This document shows, piece by piece, positions 22,822 to 32,325 of a stretch of 64,000 bases of DNA. The stretch covers positions 110,227,909-110,291,908 of the forward strand of contig NC_053495.1 of the NCBI RefSeq assembly GCF_905171775.1, in the 5' to 3' direction. A program made the position numbers and the translations under genes. Positions within the stretch are counted from its first letter, which is position 1. The number at the start of each line of letters is the position of its first letter. The stretch is from Rana temporaria. Its lineage: Eukaryota > Chordata > Amphibia > Anura > Ranidae. The notes under the pieces are model-generated. The model had not been told where the DNA came from, did not search any database, and saw nothing but the letters and a program-made list of their open reading frames with translations.

Positions 22822-22826
22822 GTATG

Positions 22827-25328
22827 CAATTGCCGCAAGTGTTCACACTACATTTGTAACTTCCTTTTTGATCAAAAATTGTGGTCCAGGGGCTTTCCAA
22901 TCCTTTGTTTTTGTTGATGTTTTTCTTAACCCTGCTCGGGGCAACCATGCTTCTCAGATCTTTAGGTCTTCTGAATACCAGATTGGGGTGGGGTGGAATA
23001 CAGGTCTTTAGGAATGGATCAGCTGCCAAAATCTTCCAATTTCTTTTGAAGATTTTTTGTATAGTGGAAGCTCTATTATTATATCTAGTGCAAAACCGTA
23101 CCATCGGGATTTCATCCTCAGTATATTTTGTGGTTTTGTCGCTTGCTGACCCAACTTTTTCATAGAGCTGGAAATATTTTTGGAAGGCTTCCTCAATGTG
23201 TGTTTCACCGTACCCTTTTTCCCTGAATTTTTCTCTCAATATGAGGCTCTGTGCTTCATAGTCTTCCTTCTGAGTGCAAGTTCGTTTTAGACAACAGAAC
23301 TGGCCAAAGGGTACAGTTTTGATCCATCTTGGATGGTGTTGGCTTGAGGCGTGTAGATATGAATTTCCTGCGCTTGGTTTAAAATGGGTCTTTAAGTGTA
23401 TCTTGCCACTCTCATCTGCCCTCAGCTCTAGATCTAAGAATATTAGCGATTCCTGGTCCACTACGTGTGTGAATGAAATTCCAAACGGGTTGTTACCGCA
23501 GTGTGTCAGGAATCCCTCCAAATCTTCGTCACTGCCATTCCATATGATTAGGATGTCATCTATGTAACGTGAGTATAATACCAGGTTTTTTGCGAATGGG
23601 TTGTTATCCCATATGTATTTGGACTCCCAGTATCCCATAAAAAGGTTTGTGTAACTGGGAGCAAACCTGGCCCCCATAGCAGTGCCCCTTATCTGTCTGT
23701 AGAAGCAATCCAGGAAAGAAAAGTAATTGTGGGTGAGGGTGAACTCGATACAGTCACGAATGAATTGCACTTGCCGCGGGTTGAATTGATGTGCTTCCGC
23801 CAGGTAATATTTGATGGCTCTGAGCCCAAACTCGTGTTGCATACACGTGTATAGTGATACCACATCCAGTGATAGCCACCTGTATCCTCTTTCCCACTTG
23901 TATGAGGTCAAAATTTCCAGGGCGTGTCCCGAGTCGTTAATGAAGGATGGTAAATTCGTCACCAGATTTTGCAGAAAGTAGTCTAGATAACTTCCCAAAT
24001 TACTGGATAGACTATCGATTCCTGCAACGATCGGTCGACCCGGTGGTTTCTCTAGGCTCTTATAGATCTTTGGAATATGGTAAAAATGTGGGACTACTGG
24101 ATGTTTGGAGTACAGTAATTTAAATTCACTTTTTGTCAGGATCTTGTCTAGTATTGCTTTTTCCAAAAGTTTCTTAAGATCATTATTGTATAGTGTTGTT
24201 GGGTCCCATAGTAGTCTCTCATATGTGGTGTTATCTTCGATCAGTCTAAAAACTTCTTCCAAGTACTGTTCTCTATCCTGTATAACGAGGCCTCCGCCCT
24301 TATCAGCCATTCTTATTATAATGTCTGAGTTGTTCTTCAGGCTGTTTAGGGGTGCCTCGAGGTCTATATTGGAATTTCTTTTGCCTTTCTGGCTACTTTT
24401 TCCACAGATCTTTCTAAATTCTTTTAGGACAACCTCAAAGAATGTGGATATGAAGTTGCCCTTGTTCCAGTGCGGGAAGAAGCTTGACTTGTCCCTAAAA
24501 TTGGTGTCAATTATTGGCTCTTCGTCTGTTGAGACTAGGGGTTCATTTAGAGTCCCCACCATTCCTTCATTATATAATTCTTCCAATATGTCTAGTATAT
24601 CTTCCTCCAATGGCTCTTCCTCACATGATGTAGTGGTCTCATCCAAAATCTCACTGGTTGCTCCATTGATTTCTTTGAGCCTGAAGAAACGCTTCACCGT
24701 GAGGTTGCGTATGAATTTGTTAAGATCAATGAATAGTTCAAAGAGGTTTGGAGCACTCTCTGGGGCAAAATTAAAGCGGAGGTTCACCCATAGATTATAC
24801 ATTTTCCCCTTAGCTTCCTGCTCGTTTTGTCTAGGGGAATCGGCTATTTGTTTTAAAATATGATCCGTACTTACCCGTTTACGAGATGCATCTTCTCCGC
24901 CGCTTCCGGGTATGGGCTGCGGGACTGGGGGTTCCTTCTTGATTGACAGTCTTCCGAGAGGCTTCCGACGGTCGCATCCATCGCGTCACGATTTTCCGAA
25001 AGAAGCCGAACGTCGGTGCGCAGGCGCAGTATAGAGCCGCACCGACATTCGGCTTCTTTCGGCTACGAGTGACGCGATGGATGCGACCGTCGGAAGCCTC
25101 TCGGAAGACTGTCAATCAAGAAGGAACGCCCGCTCCCGAAGACCCATACCCGGAAGCGACGGAGAAGATGCATCTCGAAAACGGGTAAGTACGGATCATA
25201 TTTTAAAACAAATAGCCGATTCCCCTAGACACAACGAGCATCCATCTAAGGGTAAAATATAAAAAAAAAAAAAAAGGAATTGGGTGAACTCCCGCTTTAA
25301 GGCCTCTTCTCAACAGTTTCAATTCGTC
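22827..25328 (-). pseudogene. PLE1 reverse transcriptase
   Basis: Reverse transcriptase of the Penelope-like element, a class related to telomerase RTs. The main frame (24802-22817) shows, in order, MADKGGGLVIQDREQY, PHFYHIPKIYKS, PGRPIVAGIDS, RWLSLDVVSLYT (motif A), GTAMGARFAPSYTNLFMG (motif B) and LYSRYIDDILIIW (motif C, catalytic YIDD near 23550-23570). The connector to the nuclease ends CSVNTCGNC. A MITE at 24775-25296 splits the N-terminal part. Upstream of it, a GAA-to-TAA change relative to PLE2 gives a stop at about 25329, and a lost C in a C-run near 25466 causes a frameshift. The RT core itself reads without a break. Confidence 0.9.
24775..25296. mobile_element. Palindromic MITE, TTAA-flanked, in PLE1 RT
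   Basis: A fold-back element with ends AGCGG(A/G)G..TTCACCC and the reverse complement, flanked by TTAA at 24771-24774 and 25297-25300. PLE2 retains the empty site (GGCCTTAATTTTGCC near 50920). The interior is a long imperfect hairpin around CGCAGGCGCAGTATAGAGCC, its arms sharing GATTGACAGTCTTCCGAGAG. TSDs of TA, TTA or TTAA all fit, so the superfamily is undecided. A second member lies at 30578-31048. Confidence 0.88.
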
Positions 25329-25381
25329 TTATTTGAGGATACATTTTGACAGGTTGAATATTTTGATAGTAGAGTGGTTCT

Positions 25382-26653
25382 CTACTTCTTCAGTTCTCTT
25401 CCTGGATTTCTTCCCTCCCCTCTGACCTCTTCTCGTAGATTTCTCATTCTCCGAGTGTTTGGGGGGGAGGGGATGGGCCTGGCTGTTAGATTTTTCTGAG
25501 CTGCGGGTCTTGTCCACCCCGCAGCTCCTTTTCCAAAAAAAGGAGAGGTGTTGACGTCTTTTTTGGATATTGTTGCTATTTTAGATTTGCATCCTCCTAT
25601 GATGCTCTCGCTGGGGGGCTCTGTTAGAGTTTCTTGTAATATGGGTTCTATTTGGGACTGCTCCACCACATCTAGGGTGTCCCCGTGTAGTGAGTGGTCG
25701 TCAATTTTTGTGGGGTTGTTTGTTTCATGTGCTTCTTCATTGAGCGCCATGTTCACATTGGTCACCACTTGGGCCTCCTTTAATGTCCGAGATGGAGGAA
25801 AATCATCCTGTACATGTGATCTAAAAGGTTCACTGTGAGAGAGATCTCCATTGTTTCTATTCCTAACATTGGTATTTCTATATTTAGATTTTGGTCTATT
25901 TTTGTACTGTTGTTTTGTCCTGTTCTCATGACTATTGTTTTTATTTTTGTTTTTATTTTTATTATTATTTGTGGGACAGTTGTTGGTATTTCGTATTGTA
26001 TGCTCTAATTGAGGGTGGTTCATAGGGAGGCTAACGCCTCTATGTGTCTCTTCTTCTGGAGGTGGCAGATTCTGCTCTCTCCTCCAGTTGAATTCACATC
26101 CTGATAGATAGTCTTGTCTGTCCCTTTCAAATTTCCCCGACTTTCGAACTATCATTTCTGCTTCAAATTCCATAATTTGCTCATTTATATTAGTATCCCA
26201 TTCTGAGAACCCTTCTATATCAATATATACAGCCACAGCCTCCTGTACATTACTAATGCCAATTTTGATGTTCTCCATATTCCTTTCCCTCTGTTTAATG
26301 ATCATTTCTAACCATGTTTTATTATACTGGCGCATTTTTGTGACCCACTCCTGATGTAAATCCTCATCTAGAAAATTGACCAATTTATTAATCCTCAACC
26401 CTCTAGGGATTCTGTTGACTTCTAGGTATTTTTGTAACAAAATAATGTCCCACCATTGTGTCATCTCATCTTCCAAAAGATGTTTCAACTTGTAGAATGC
26501 AGATATCATTTTTTCTTCTCTAACCGATGTGCTGTCAATGTTCGTATTGGTACCCTGTTCCTCTGGTTGTTGTTCATAGTTGTTGATGCTGTTTAGAAAG
26601 CCTTTAGCTAGTGAAGCTCTTCTTAGCTGTCTTTCTTCTATGGACAGTACCAT
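25382..26653 (-). pseudogene. PLE1 N-terminal extension, function unknown
   Basis: About 420 residues upstream of the RT in the same element, starting MVLSIEERQLRRASLAKGF at 26653. Visible parts are a helical, charged region (about 1-200: LKHLLEDEMTQWWDIILLQK, DLHQEWVTKMRQYNKT), an Asn/Lys-rich low-complexity stretch (NNNKNKNKNKNN), and an acidic-polar linker (NNPTKIDDHSLHGDTLDVVE). The frame is lost at a C-run near 25466 where PLE2 has one more C. No known domain was recognised. The open frame begins earlier (26743) only because hAT sequence happens to be open there. The homologue in PLE2 (49566-50483 plus 50470 onward) suggests the extension is fused in frame to the RT in the intact parent. 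Confidence 0.8.
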
Positions 26654-26691
26654 ATTTATTTTTACATATATCTCTTGGACCCTTGGTACTC

Positions 26692-27882
26692 TCTCTTTAA
26701 TATGGGTTGAACGCCACCTTCTTTTCCTGCCATTGTAGAGCATCCATCATATCCTTGGCCGTAGAGTTTTTCTAAGTTTAATCCAAATTTAGAACATGTA
26801 TCTATAATCATATTTGCAATTGAGATAGCATCCATTTCTTTTAAGGTTGCAAATCCAAGGAATTCTTCCCTGATGACAGCTACGATTCTGCTTGTGTCTA
26901 CAAAACGTACTCCAAGTGACATCTATTCTTTTCCAGATATGTCAGCACTTTCATCAGCAATGATTGAAAACCCATTTGACATGTTGACTAAGGATACTAG
27001 ATCTTCTCTTAATGTTTCTTCACATAATCTAATCAATTCATTTTCAACACGAACTGATGTGTAGCGTGCAGTAACTGGTGCATTTTCAAGATGGTTCTTT
27101 AGGATCACATCTCCTGCTTCAATGTGAAATTGGTACAGACTTTGCACATTTCCAGTTGTACTTTGTTTCCCACGTAAAGCAATGTCATGTGTTCCACAAA
27201 ATAAGATAGTAGACAAGATTGGAAATAACTTTTTCCGATTTTCTTCAACTTGCCTTTTCACAGAGCTGTCTATTTGGCAAACAATACTTGTTTCTGGTTT
27301 CTTTCTGACGTCCAAAAAATGAGTTGCATCCACTTGTGCATTTCTATGCCAAGATGTTGAAACATGGTTTCTTGCACCTTCATGGAAATCTTTATATTTT
27401 CTGAAAGGCGTAGTTATGAATGCCCCTTGTATCCCACGATGAACTGGCTGTGGAAAGACTGTGCAATACTTGCAAATCGCACCTTTCAGTTGTGGAGAGT
27501 AGCTAAGCCAAGGTGAATATTGATTAATCCACACCTGACGGAAAAAGCGTGGTCCAGTAGAATCCTTCTTGAAGTCATAATTATCTGGTGGGGTATATGT
27601 ATTTATTAACAGATTGTATTTAAGATCATCTGTTAGTTTTTTTGATGAATTTAAATATAATCCAATGTCATATACAGGAGCATCAACATGGCTACATTCT
27701 GTTGGAGCTGGAACTGGACCAGCAGAACCGCTTGTGCTTGATTCTGCCTGTTGTTCACCATGTCCAGATTCTTGTCTTGCTCCTTTATCAGGTTCTACCT
27801 CATCCAATTTTCGTTTCGAAAAAAAATTGCGGATATCCATTTCTAAAAAGAAATGGAGATCATTATATACTCTGCTCATCAC
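26692..27882 (-). pseudogene. ZMYM1-like hAT transposase, nonsense and 3'-truncated
   Basis: N-terminal part of a hAT-superfamily transposase of the ZMYM1/TTF-finger type. ATG lies at 27882 (an internal MDIRNFFSKRKLDE start at about 27840 is more likely native). It shows GPRFFRQVWINQYSPWLSYS, the C-K-Y-C zinc-binding segment (GAICKYCTVFPQ), TTPFRKYKDFHEGARNH and the first catalytic-region motif SIIADESADIS. A TAG at 26923-26925 interrupts the frame, which then continues in register through DTSRIVAVIREEFLGF and YGQGYDGCSTMAGKEGGVQ. The sequence ends at the PLE1 junction near 26691. The catalytic C-terminal half and dimerisation domain are not in the window. Confidence 0.85.
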
Positions 27883-27889
27883 CAGGCTA

Positions 27890-28430
27890 CATCACCAGAT
27901 TGTACCCACAGCAGTTGCCACAGCACTAGATTGTACCCAAAAGACTTGCCACAGCACCAGCTCTATAGATATAACCCCATGGCACAAGATATAACCCCAC
28001 TGCACCAGATACATATCCACAGCACTTGAAATAAACCCACAACACCAGATATAGATCCACTGCACAATATAAAGATCCAGAGCACTAGACAAAACTCCAC
28101 GGCACCAGATACAACACCATAGTACAAAATTTAAACCCACAGAAACAGATTGCTCTAACAGAGGCCCTGTCTGTGTCCTGCGATTGGCTGACTGGCACCT
28201 GGCTACCAGGTTTTCCTGCACTACCAGGTACTACAGGCTCCCTGCAAAGGATATGTATAGTTAACCAACATGACCCCCCTTTACAGCAGGCCAGGGTACC
28301 CATACCGGTAGATCCTCCTTTAGAGCATGGTCACCATAGATCCCCCCCCCCTTAGAGCAGGCCATAGTTTATTATATTTATTAATCAGGTTATAATTTTT
28401 TGGGTAACAAAGAATGCAGGTGATCAAGAG
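27890..28430. repeat. Degenerate short tandem repeats upstream of hAT
   Basis: At 27890-28150 a loose ~24 bp unit of the form CC(A/C)CAGCACCAGATATAGAT recurs about ten times with drift. 28150-28430 is unremarkable, with no gene seen. It is probably the 5' non-coding part of the hAT element. Confidence 0.55.
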
Positions 28431-28436
28431 TGTGCT

Positions 28437-28822
28437 GTGCTCAGAATGCAGGAATCAGGAGTGAGTTACACTCAGAATGCAGGGATCAGGAGTGTTCTGC
28501 GCTCAGAATGCAGGGATCAGGAGTGTGCTGCGCTCAGAATGCAGGGATCAGGAGTGTGCTGTGCTCAGAATGCAAGGAACAGGAGTGAGTTACGCTCAGA
28601 ATGCAAGGATCAGGAGTGTGTTATGCTCAGAATGCAGGGATCAGGAGTGTGCTGCGCTCAGAATGCAGGGATCAGGAGTGTGCTGTGCTCAGAATGCAAG
28701 GAACAGGAGTGAGTTACGCTCAGAATGCAAGGATCAGGAGTGTGTTATGCTCAGAATGCAGGGATCAGGAGTGTGTTACGCTCAGAATGCAGTGGAGTGT
28801 GTTGCGCTCAGAATGCAGGGTT
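28437..28822. repeat. 31 bp minisatellite with 124 bp higher-order period
   Basis: About twelve copies of a unit of the form GCTCAGAATGCAGGGATCAG plus GAGTGTGCTGC. Variant units recur in order with a four-unit (124 bp) period: the AAGGAACAGGAGTGAG variant occurs at about 28575 and 28699. All three plus-strand frames stay open across the array because the unit lacks stops, so the overlapping frames here are not genes. Confidence 0.92.
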
Positions 28823-29011
28823 ACTGTATAGGTTGTTTTTATCAAAATATGGCCGCTCACAACGCAGATGTATTGCAATACAAATAGATGTACATTCTCT
28901 AACTAGGCTATATTTATATGGGCTGCTGGGCATAATGGACTGGTATGCCTGAGAGTGAGAGACTGAGTAACTTCCAGTTCCATACAAAGTGAAGAAGTCG
29001 GAAGATTATAT

Positions 29012-29258
29012 AACATAAACTGTTACACATACACATATATTTTTCCAGCAATAGCTCAGCTCAGCTGTCCAAGTTTACAAGCAGCAAATTGCAATATATA
29101 ATATTTTCCTCCTAACTGGCACATTGGTGGGGCACAGCCTGTGCCACACCACTGTGCCAGGTAGGAGGAGATTATATATTGCAATTTGCTGCTTGTAAAC
29201 TTGGACAGCTGAGCTAAACTATTGCTGGAAAAATATATGTGTGTGTGTAACAGTTTAT
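29012..29258. mobile_element. 247 bp fold-back palindrome (MITE-like)
   Basis: Near-perfect inverted repeat. The outer arms share CATAAACTGTTACACA and TTGCAATATATAAT, and the inner arms share CCTCCTA/TAGGAGG and GGCACAGCCTGTGCC at the centre. A clear target duplication was not identified. 29259-29535 shows no gene. Confidence 0.8.
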
Positions 29259-29535
29259 GTGGCACTGATGCTGTTACCTGTGGTTCTTCAGCGATAGGCC
29301 CAGGGCAGGCACTGGCAGCGTATTCTCTCTTGTCTTAGCCACTGCTCGCCATGCACCTGTGGGAGGAGCTGGCACTGCGACAGGCGGATCGGCATAGGCA
29401 TAGCAACATACATTTACACAGGCAGGCATTGCAACACAGGGGGCAAGTCAAGTCAGTGCCATCTTAAGAGCATTATAGGCACTGGGGCCCCCAGCCCTGT
29501 CTACATAATCACGCACGAGAATAAAAAGTTAATTA

Positions 29536-30100
29536 ATTAATCTGTGACCAGTAAAATCATTCATCAGTGACAGTGGCCAGTAAAATCATTCATCAGTGAC
29601 CCGTGACCAGTAAATGAATTCATCAGTGACCAGTAAAATCATTTGACAGTGACCAGTAAATTAATTCATCAGTGACCAGTAAAATCATTTGACAGTGACC
29701 AGTAAAATCATTCATCAGTGACCAGTAAAATCATTCATCAGTGACCAGTAAAATCATTCATCAATGACCAGTAAAATCATTCATCAGTGACCAGTAAAAT
29801 CATTCATCAGTGACCAGTAAAATCATTCATCAGTGACCAGTAAAATCATTCATCAGTGACCAGTAAAATCATTCATCAGTGACCAGTAAAATCATTCATC
29901 AGTGACCAGTAAAATCATTCATCAGTGACCAGTAAAATCATTCATCAATGACCAGTAAAATCATTCATCAGTGACCAGTAAAATCATTCATCAGTGACCA
30001 GTAAAATCATTCATCAGTGACCAGTAAAATCATTCGTCAATGACCAGTAAAATCATTCATCAATGACCAGTAAAATCATTCATCAGTGACCGTTACCAGT
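29536..30100. repeat. 23 bp minisatellite (~24 copies)
   Basis: Tandem array of GACCAGTAAAATCATTCATC plus AGT, with minor variants. There are no unique spacers, so it is not a CRISPR array. It runs into the fold-back at 30104. Confidence 0.95.
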
Positions 30101-30103
30101 GCA

Positions 30104-30345
30104 GGACATTAATACATGAGTTACTATGACCAGTGCAAGACATTTATTCCCCCCCCCCCCCCCCCCCGCCGCATATTACAAAAATCAGTCATTACAGTTA
30201 ATAATCTTCAGACTGCATCATTCCGTATGGCATCAGTCGGAAGATTTTTTTAATATACAGCATGGCGGCGGGGGCGGGGAGGGGGGTAAATGTCCTGCAC
30301 TGGTCATAGTAACTCGTATTAATGTCCTGCACTGACATTAATACA
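30104..30345. mobile_element. Fold-back palindrome with C-run/G-run stem
   Basis: Left arm AGTGCAGGACATTAATACAT ... GACATTTATT followed by about 17 C; right arm G-rich then TAAATGTCCTGCACTGGTCA. The inner arms also pair (GCCGCATATTA with TATACAGCATGGCGGC; CTTCAGACTGCATC with CATCAGTCGGAAG). The outer arm embeds the GACCAGTG sequence of the neighbouring minisatellite, so array and palindrome share an origin. 30346-30573 holds nothing recognisable. Confidence 0.75.
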
Positions 30346-30577
30346 TGAGTTACTATGACCACTGACCAGTGCACCCTCCTGGCATTTTAAGGGTATATAT
30401 GCAAAGAAAAATGTAAAGGTTTTTGTTGCCAATCCCCTTAAAGCGCTAGTTGTTTGGCTGTCTCTGGTGGCTTTCCAGCCAAGAAACTAGTATTTTCAGA
30501 AGGGAAGTCAGTAAAACCAGGCTGGCTTTGCAGTGCAGTAATGCAACACACATTTTGGCGCACTTTGTATGTATTAA

Positions 30578-31048
30578 AGTGGAGGTTCCCCTAAAAATAA
30601 ACTTTTAACATTGCATTTATGAGATTAATGACAATTAGAATCGGCTGTTTTTTTTTTTTTAAATAAGTCCGTACATACCGTTTCCTATATGTGTTCTCAC
30701 CGCCGCTTCCGGGTATGATGGTCGGGGCTGGGCGTTCCTAATCGATTGACAGGCATCCGATCGACGCATACAGCGTGTCACAAGATGCCGAAAGAAGCCG
30801 ACCGCCGGTTGCTGCTCTATACGGCGCCTGCGCACCGACGTTCGGCTGCTTTTGGCATCTCGTGACGCGATGTCTGTCAATCAATTAGGAACGCCCAGCC
30901 CCGACCATCATACCCGGAAGCGGCGGTGAGAACACATATAGGAAACAGTATGTACAGACATATTTTTTTTTAAAAAAACAGCCGATTCTAATTGTCATTA
31001 ATCTCATAAATGCAATGTTAAAAGATTATTTTTAGGGGAACCTCCACT
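30578..31048. mobile_element. Palindromic MITE, second copy of the TTAA family
   Basis: Same family as 24775-25296. The ends are AGTGGAGGTTCCCCTAAAAA and its reverse complement, with TTAA at 30574-30577 and 31049-31052. The interior hairpin shares CCGCCGCTTCCGGGTAT and GCCTGCGCACCGACGTTCGG. The arms are longer and better matched than in the first copy. Confidence 0.85.
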
Positions 31049-31254
31049 TTAATGTTTTCCCTCAAATATATTTTTAATGGCTCCCCAATGCACTAAAGGA
31101 ACACACCTGACCTGCTGCATGGTAATACACTTGGTTGGTAATTAATTATACACTTTGATTTTTACTATATGCAATTGTGATTGTTATTATTCGAGTAGTG
31201 AGCCTCACTGAGCCATTTTACAAGTGTGTGCACATGTGTTAACTTGCCTAACTT

Positions 31255-31708
31255 GGTACAGCTCTCTACGCTCCTCCCATCAGTCTCACGATGATCCCCG
31301 ACCCCTCCCAGCGTGAGTGACGTCACGCCGCCAGGACGAGCACTGGGCTAGACTGTAAAGTTAGGGGGAGTGAGCGGCTCAGCAATCATCTTCATCTATT
31401 GGCTGGCCGGAAAACAAGGGGCGGGAGCAGAGCGGAACACAGACTGGCTGACTTGTTATGCTGCGGCGCTGACATACACAGAGAGACACACACAGTGACA
31501 ATCGTCGGCGCAGGTGCGAGAGGCAGCCGCAGCTAAATGTGTGACACTGACGCATATATGAGAGAGAGAGACACACATAGTGACAATCGGCGGCGCAGGT
31601 GCAGGAGGCGGGAGGCGGCCGCGGCTAAATTACAGTGTGACAGACAGTGTCTTACTACTGATTCCAGGGGGGGCGAACGCCCTAGCTTGCCCTATGGAGC
31701 GGACGCCC
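31255..31708. other. GC-rich, CpG-containing block with 2x repeat
   Basis: Locally GC-rich sequence with CpGs, a TGACGTCA (CRE-like) site near 31317 and a GGGGCGGG (Sp1-like) box near 31420. A ~75 bp segment around GAGAGACACACACAGTGACAATCG is present twice (about 31480 and 31565). This looks promoter-like but no attached gene was found; it may be the 5' end of an unrecognised element. 31053-31254 is AT-rich and featureless. Confidence 0.4.
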
Positions 31709-31813
31709 ATGCTCACAAATTGGAGTTAAAAACAGGCTTTTAAAATTATTGCAGCAGATGTCCAGCAACATTAGTGGAACACGGTAATCATTTGAACCAA
31801 CAGTCAATGTTAC

Positions 31814-31853
31814 AGCTGACGCGTTTCAGGGGCGTACCCCTTTCTTCAGAGCT
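31814..31853 (-). ncRNA. Hammerhead ribozyme motif (PLE2 inverted tail)
   Basis: Identical in layout to the PLE1 motif: AGCU / CUGAAGA / AGGGG-UACG-CCCCU / GAAA / CGCGUC / AGCU on the minus strand. All core boxes are intact. Confidence 0.75.
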
Positions 31854-32227
31854 TCGTGGTCTGCAGTGCTCCCTCGCCGTAGTGCTTGTGGGAATATATA
31901 TACACTTACACACATACACCCACACATGTGCACTGATAGGCATGTGCTGATAGGTCAGGGTCATGGTAAACTCCTCCCAAAAAAGGAAGGGGGGGCCTTG
32001 CCTTGGGCCCCTCCTCCTAGCCCTCAGAGCAGAGAGAAGATAGTCACCGCTCCAATTTGGTATGTGGATAAATCCGTATCCTCTCAGAGAAACCCAGGTG
32101 CCGGCAATGCACGAAGCAATTGTAGAAAGAAATGTTTGGACAGCCGCACTCTGGAAAAACCTTCTCGGTTGCCTTTTATTGATAAAAGTTATCAAACTCC
32201 ATACATCACAGCAAAGACAGGGGCATA

Positions 32228-32269
32228 CAGCTGACGTTTCGCACTACAATCAGTGCTTACTCATAGCTG
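32228..32269 (-). ncRNA. Variant hammerhead-like fold (A3/U8)
   Basis: Minus strand: CAGCU, AUGAGUA, A, GCACU-GAUUGU-AGUGC hairpin, GAAA, CGUC, AGCUG. The architecture equals the nearby hammerheads (5 bp stem I, 5 bp stem II, GAAA, palindromic ACGU stem III, GUC cleavage site). The first core box reads AUGAGUA instead of CUGANGA: C3 is A and G8 is U. These two positions pair in active hammerheads, so the change is compensatory. Activity is unproven. Confidence 0.5.
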
Positions 32270-32325
32270 CGTGCGTGAAGTGACGCGCGCGGCGCATATC
32301 TGACATCTCCAAATGTGCAGAGGGG

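Larger units (their letters stand above)
12783..26691 (-). mobile_element. PLE1: Penelope-like retroelement with three nested insertions
   Basis: Penelope-like element on the minus strand. From 5' to 3' it carries an N-terminal reading frame (26653-25382), reverse transcriptase (25328-22827), GIY-YIG endonuclease (21725-21314), then 3' UTR/pseudo-LTR (21313-20093 and 13428-12783). L1-B, a solo LTR and a MITE interrupt it, each recognisable by target duplication or by comparison with PLE2. The 3' end meets L1-A ORF2 at about 12783. The 5' end meets a hAT transposase at about 26691 and lacks the upstream pLTR found in PLE2, so PLE1 is 5' truncated or rearranged there. N-terminal proteins of PLE1 and PLE2 differ at only about six of 290 positions. 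Confidence 0.88.
31709..32320 (-). repeat. PLE2 inverted 5' tail (minus-oriented pLTR pieces)
   Basis: 31709-32031 matches the Penelope pLTR (13000-13307 in PLE1), including its hammerhead. 32032-32275 is a different Penelope-like terminal sequence with its own hammerhead-like fold. 32276-32320 returns to pLTR sequence (GCGGCGCATATCTGAC) that continues after the Gypsy insertion at 47898-47971. After that point the element turns to plus orientation (47972 onward). Without the Gypsy, this is a head-to-head inverted Penelope tail. Confidence 0.75.

Noticed and set aside
24105..24863. 252-codon plus-strand frame
   Set aside because: It is the antisense of the PLE1 RT frame; its Ser/Leu-rich composition mirrors the coding strand and no motif is recognised.
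26662..26743. Extended start of the PLE1 N-terminal frame at 26743
   Set aside because: The first 30 codons are hAT-derived; PLE2 homology begins at the internal ATG at 26653.
28437..28952. Overlapping repeat-peptide frames (RSECRDQE type)
   Set aside because: Open only because the 31 bp tandem unit lacks stop codons in every frame.
29454..29500. hAT terminal inverted repeat starting CAGTGCCATCTTAAG
   Set aside because: Orientation does not fit the hAT gene to its left and no matching partner end or 8 bp duplication was found.
29536..30100. Direct-repeat array resembling CRISPR
   Set aside because: Units are contiguous with no unique spacers, and the context is eukaryotic; it is a minisatellite.
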